A stretch of 64,000 nucleotides of DNA from positions 173,687,978 to 173,751,977 of the forward strand of contig CM070876.1 of NCBI GenBank assembly GCA_036365515.1, in the 5' to 3' direction. Position numbers and translations under genes: made by a program. The stretch's first letter is position 1; each line of letters begins with the position of its first letter. Positions 62,162 through 64,000 of this stretch are shown here, one piece after another. The DNA is from Torymus aiolomorphi. Lineage: Eukaryota; Arthropoda; Insecta; Hymenoptera; Torymidae. The notes under the pieces were generated by a model, which worked only from the letters and a program-made list of their open reading frames with translations, had not been told where the DNA came from and made no database searches.

Positions 62162-62375
62162 TCTGAAGTTTGCTTCGTTGGAGTGCAACGAAATAATCTT
62201 TTACAATTAATTAATGTTATTAAGCAATGGACATTTTATATAAATCTTTGTTTTAAAGTTATTTGATACTACAAAACAATAAATCTACACGCAAAATTAA
62301 TATTAGTTATTATAAACTTGAAGGAAAATCAAATATTTTTTTATTTCGTTGCACTACAACGTTGCAAACTTCAGA
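62162..62375. mobile_element. 214-bp MITE, TCTGAAGTTTGC type
   Basis: TCTGAAGTTTGCTTCGTTGG followed by AGTGCAACGAAATAA pairs with its complement ending at 62375. The interior is AT-rich. A second, single end of the family is at 28247. Confidence 0.8.
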
Positions 62376-62914
62376 CCCCTTTCTGTAGCCAGTAACGGCA
62401 TATATCAACAATATATACCATAGTCGCCTTTACACAGTCAATGGAGACGTTCATTAGCGCGGCTATAGTATATTGGTTATTCAATTCTTCGTGAATAATG
62501 AAGAATAAAAAAAGTTACCGGAAAAACAATATAATTACCATTGAGACCGGTAGTACCACATAACTCCACTAAAAATTTATTTTATTCTCGAAAAAACTAT
62601 ATAAGTGAAAGTCGTTTTCTAAGTCATTAACTCTATTTGGTCTAGTTATTATAGTACTAAATATGTTATTTAGTTTAGTATTTAATTTAATCCCATTTGT
62701 CTTGTTCTCGATTAAAAACTCGATTTACTCGATCGTGAGAAGTGGAGATATGTGGTTATTCCTGAAAACCGCAGAATTGATTAACATTATACGCTAAGTT
62801 AAAGACATGAACTATTTAATTATATTTCCATCATGAAAAATTTATTGTCACTGTAATAAATGACACTGTAATCATATCTACAAGATACATAAAATGCCAC
62901 AGAGAATCAGTTAA
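62376..62914. other. No gene seen
   Basis: AT-rich intergenic sequence with no supported feature. Confidence 0.45.
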
Positions 62915-63447
62915 GGTGGCTTCGGCGCGATGTGCCGTATCAAGTCGGGGCCCCAGTGGGGGCCTTCTTTGTTTTTGGCAATTTTTGAAATTTTAATCTT
63001 AGTAATTACCTCCAAACTACTACAGTAAGTCTTAAAAAGTCCCAGTTTTGTTAAAAAATTTAAAAAATCGCCATTCTTATTACTTATGTGTTTGTCTGCT
63101 CCCAGTGCGCATGCGCAGAACCATGTTTACAAAATTTATTGCTAATATCTCTTTAATTTGGTCGTTAACTCATATTTATGATGACAGCATTGGAATCGCC
63201 ATTAAAAAATCTTCAATATTATATCCTGTTTTATAAAAACTATTTATTTATAATGGAATGGAACAAAATCAATGTCTTTTTCCATAAGGTTACATGTTAA
63301 AAGAAACATTTTATAAACCTAATTTTCTCTAAAATTTGGTCGTTGACCTTGCATTTTCTTGACAGAAATGAAAAGTCTAATGCTCAAAGAATATTTTTGT
63401 AAAATTTCAAAAATGTTTTATATTTATAAAAACTAGCCGAAGCCACC
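62915..63447. mobile_element. TTAA-flanked MITE 4
   Basis: TTAA at 62911-62914 and 63448-63451. The termini are GGTGGCTTCGGC and GCCGAAGCCACC. A GC hairpin GGGGCCCCAGTGGGGGCC lies near 62956. The first bases match the family at 37292. Confidence 0.85.
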
Positions 63448-63451
63448 TTAA

Positions 63452-63914
63452 ACAAAAATATGTCTGCTTCTCTACACAGTGAATTAGACAGGGTGTTCAA
63501 AAAATACCGGAACAGCTGGATAACTCGTCAGGGAAGCGTTTTCGAGAAAAATGTTAAATACAAAAGTTGTAGGGGTCAAATCAATGTACTCGATGGTGAC
63601 ATTGAACTTGACTTCGAGCCTTATGATCAAAGTCATTTGAAGGTCCACTTCGCTTTTTCAAGCAGAAACTTCCATTTAGACCCCAGATTCAGAAAGAGAA
63701 CGAAATTTTACGTTCAGATATGTATCTATGTTATGGATCAAAATGACCTCCAAACGTCATTTAAAGGTCAAATATTGGTTTTTGACTGTATTTGAACTGT
63801 ATCTGACCTCTCAATGACCTTTGGAGGTCATTTTAACCAACAAGGTCAATACGTACTTGGACGTAGAATTTCGCGCTCTTTCAGATTTCGGAGTCAAAAT
63901 AGGGGGTTTCCATT
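63452..63914. other. Repeat-like sequence with a 111-codon open frame
   Basis: The frame at 63460-63795 begins MSASLHSELDRVFKKYRNSW. Its start region, CAGGGTGTTCAAAAAATA, is a common insect transposon end. The second half is made of AGGTCA/TGACCT repeats, so I regard it as repeat DNA rather than a gene. Confidence 0.35.
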
Positions 63915-64000
63915 TAAAACCGCTGCCAATTCTTTGGCACTTAGCTTCCTCAAAACAATTTATCGATTCCTTTCATTAAATTGAAATTATAATAATAAAT
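63915..64000 (+). repeat. Copy of the CCGCTGCCAATTC repeat, cut by the window edge
   Basis: AAAACCGCTGCCAATTC, then TAGCTTCCTCAAA and GATTCCTTT match the segment at 17922-18010 and its mirror at 21778-21840 inside the giant palindrome, with about one mismatch per ten bases. It continues beyond the right edge. Confidence 0.75.

Overview
The window is eukaryotic nuclear DNA, most likely from an insect. The evidence is short introns (two of 78 bp), GT-AG splicing, insect-style housekeeping genes, AT-rich DNA with CpG still present, and very long (TG)n tracts. A small parasitoid hymenopteran is my guess, but the sequence alone does not prove it.

Genes are sparse. From left to right I can support: (1) an IFIT-like tetratricopeptide-repeat gene on the minus strand (7223-8607), three exons, with a one-base frameshift in exon 2; (2) a two-exon candidate gene for an unrecognised 184-residue membrane protein on the plus strand (31692-34050); (3) phosphomevalonate kinase on the minus strand (36991-42261), four exons totalling 627 nt with every intron phase consistent; (4) ribosomal protein L29 on the minus strand (42695-43987), 71 residues, three coding exons; (5) a BOD1L-type Shg1-domain protein on the plus strand (45120-51753), three exons, about 1634 residues. 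Genes 3 to 5 form the one compact housekeeping block. RpL29 and BOD1L are divergent, with their starts about 1.1 kb apart.

The rest is mostly mobile DNA, and inverted-repeat (foldback) elements dominate it. The largest is an 8.13-kb palindrome (15814-23942) with two near-identical 3.57-kb arms, termini CAGCGTTCTC...GAGAACGCTG and a perfect 8-bp target duplication TATGACAC. Each arm carries a mirrored copy of an intron-containing Ulp1/SENP-type cysteine peptidase with the catalytic His, Asp, Gln and Cys. Other elements are four TTAA-flanked foldbacks, several TA-flanked elements with CACGGA/CACTG termini, a 750-bp palindrome with a CCAGG duplication, a decayed hAT element holding a minisatellite, two non-LTR reverse-transcriptase relics, and three loci with tRNA-like (Pol III A/B box) segments.

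Tandem DNA includes a 290-bp satellite at the left edge, a ~120-bp array in both orientations, and a ~155-bp array found twice, each time directly after a long (TG)n tract. The right third (51.8-64 kb) has no gene I can recognise, only foldback elements in AT-rich DNA with a few CpG-rich stretches.
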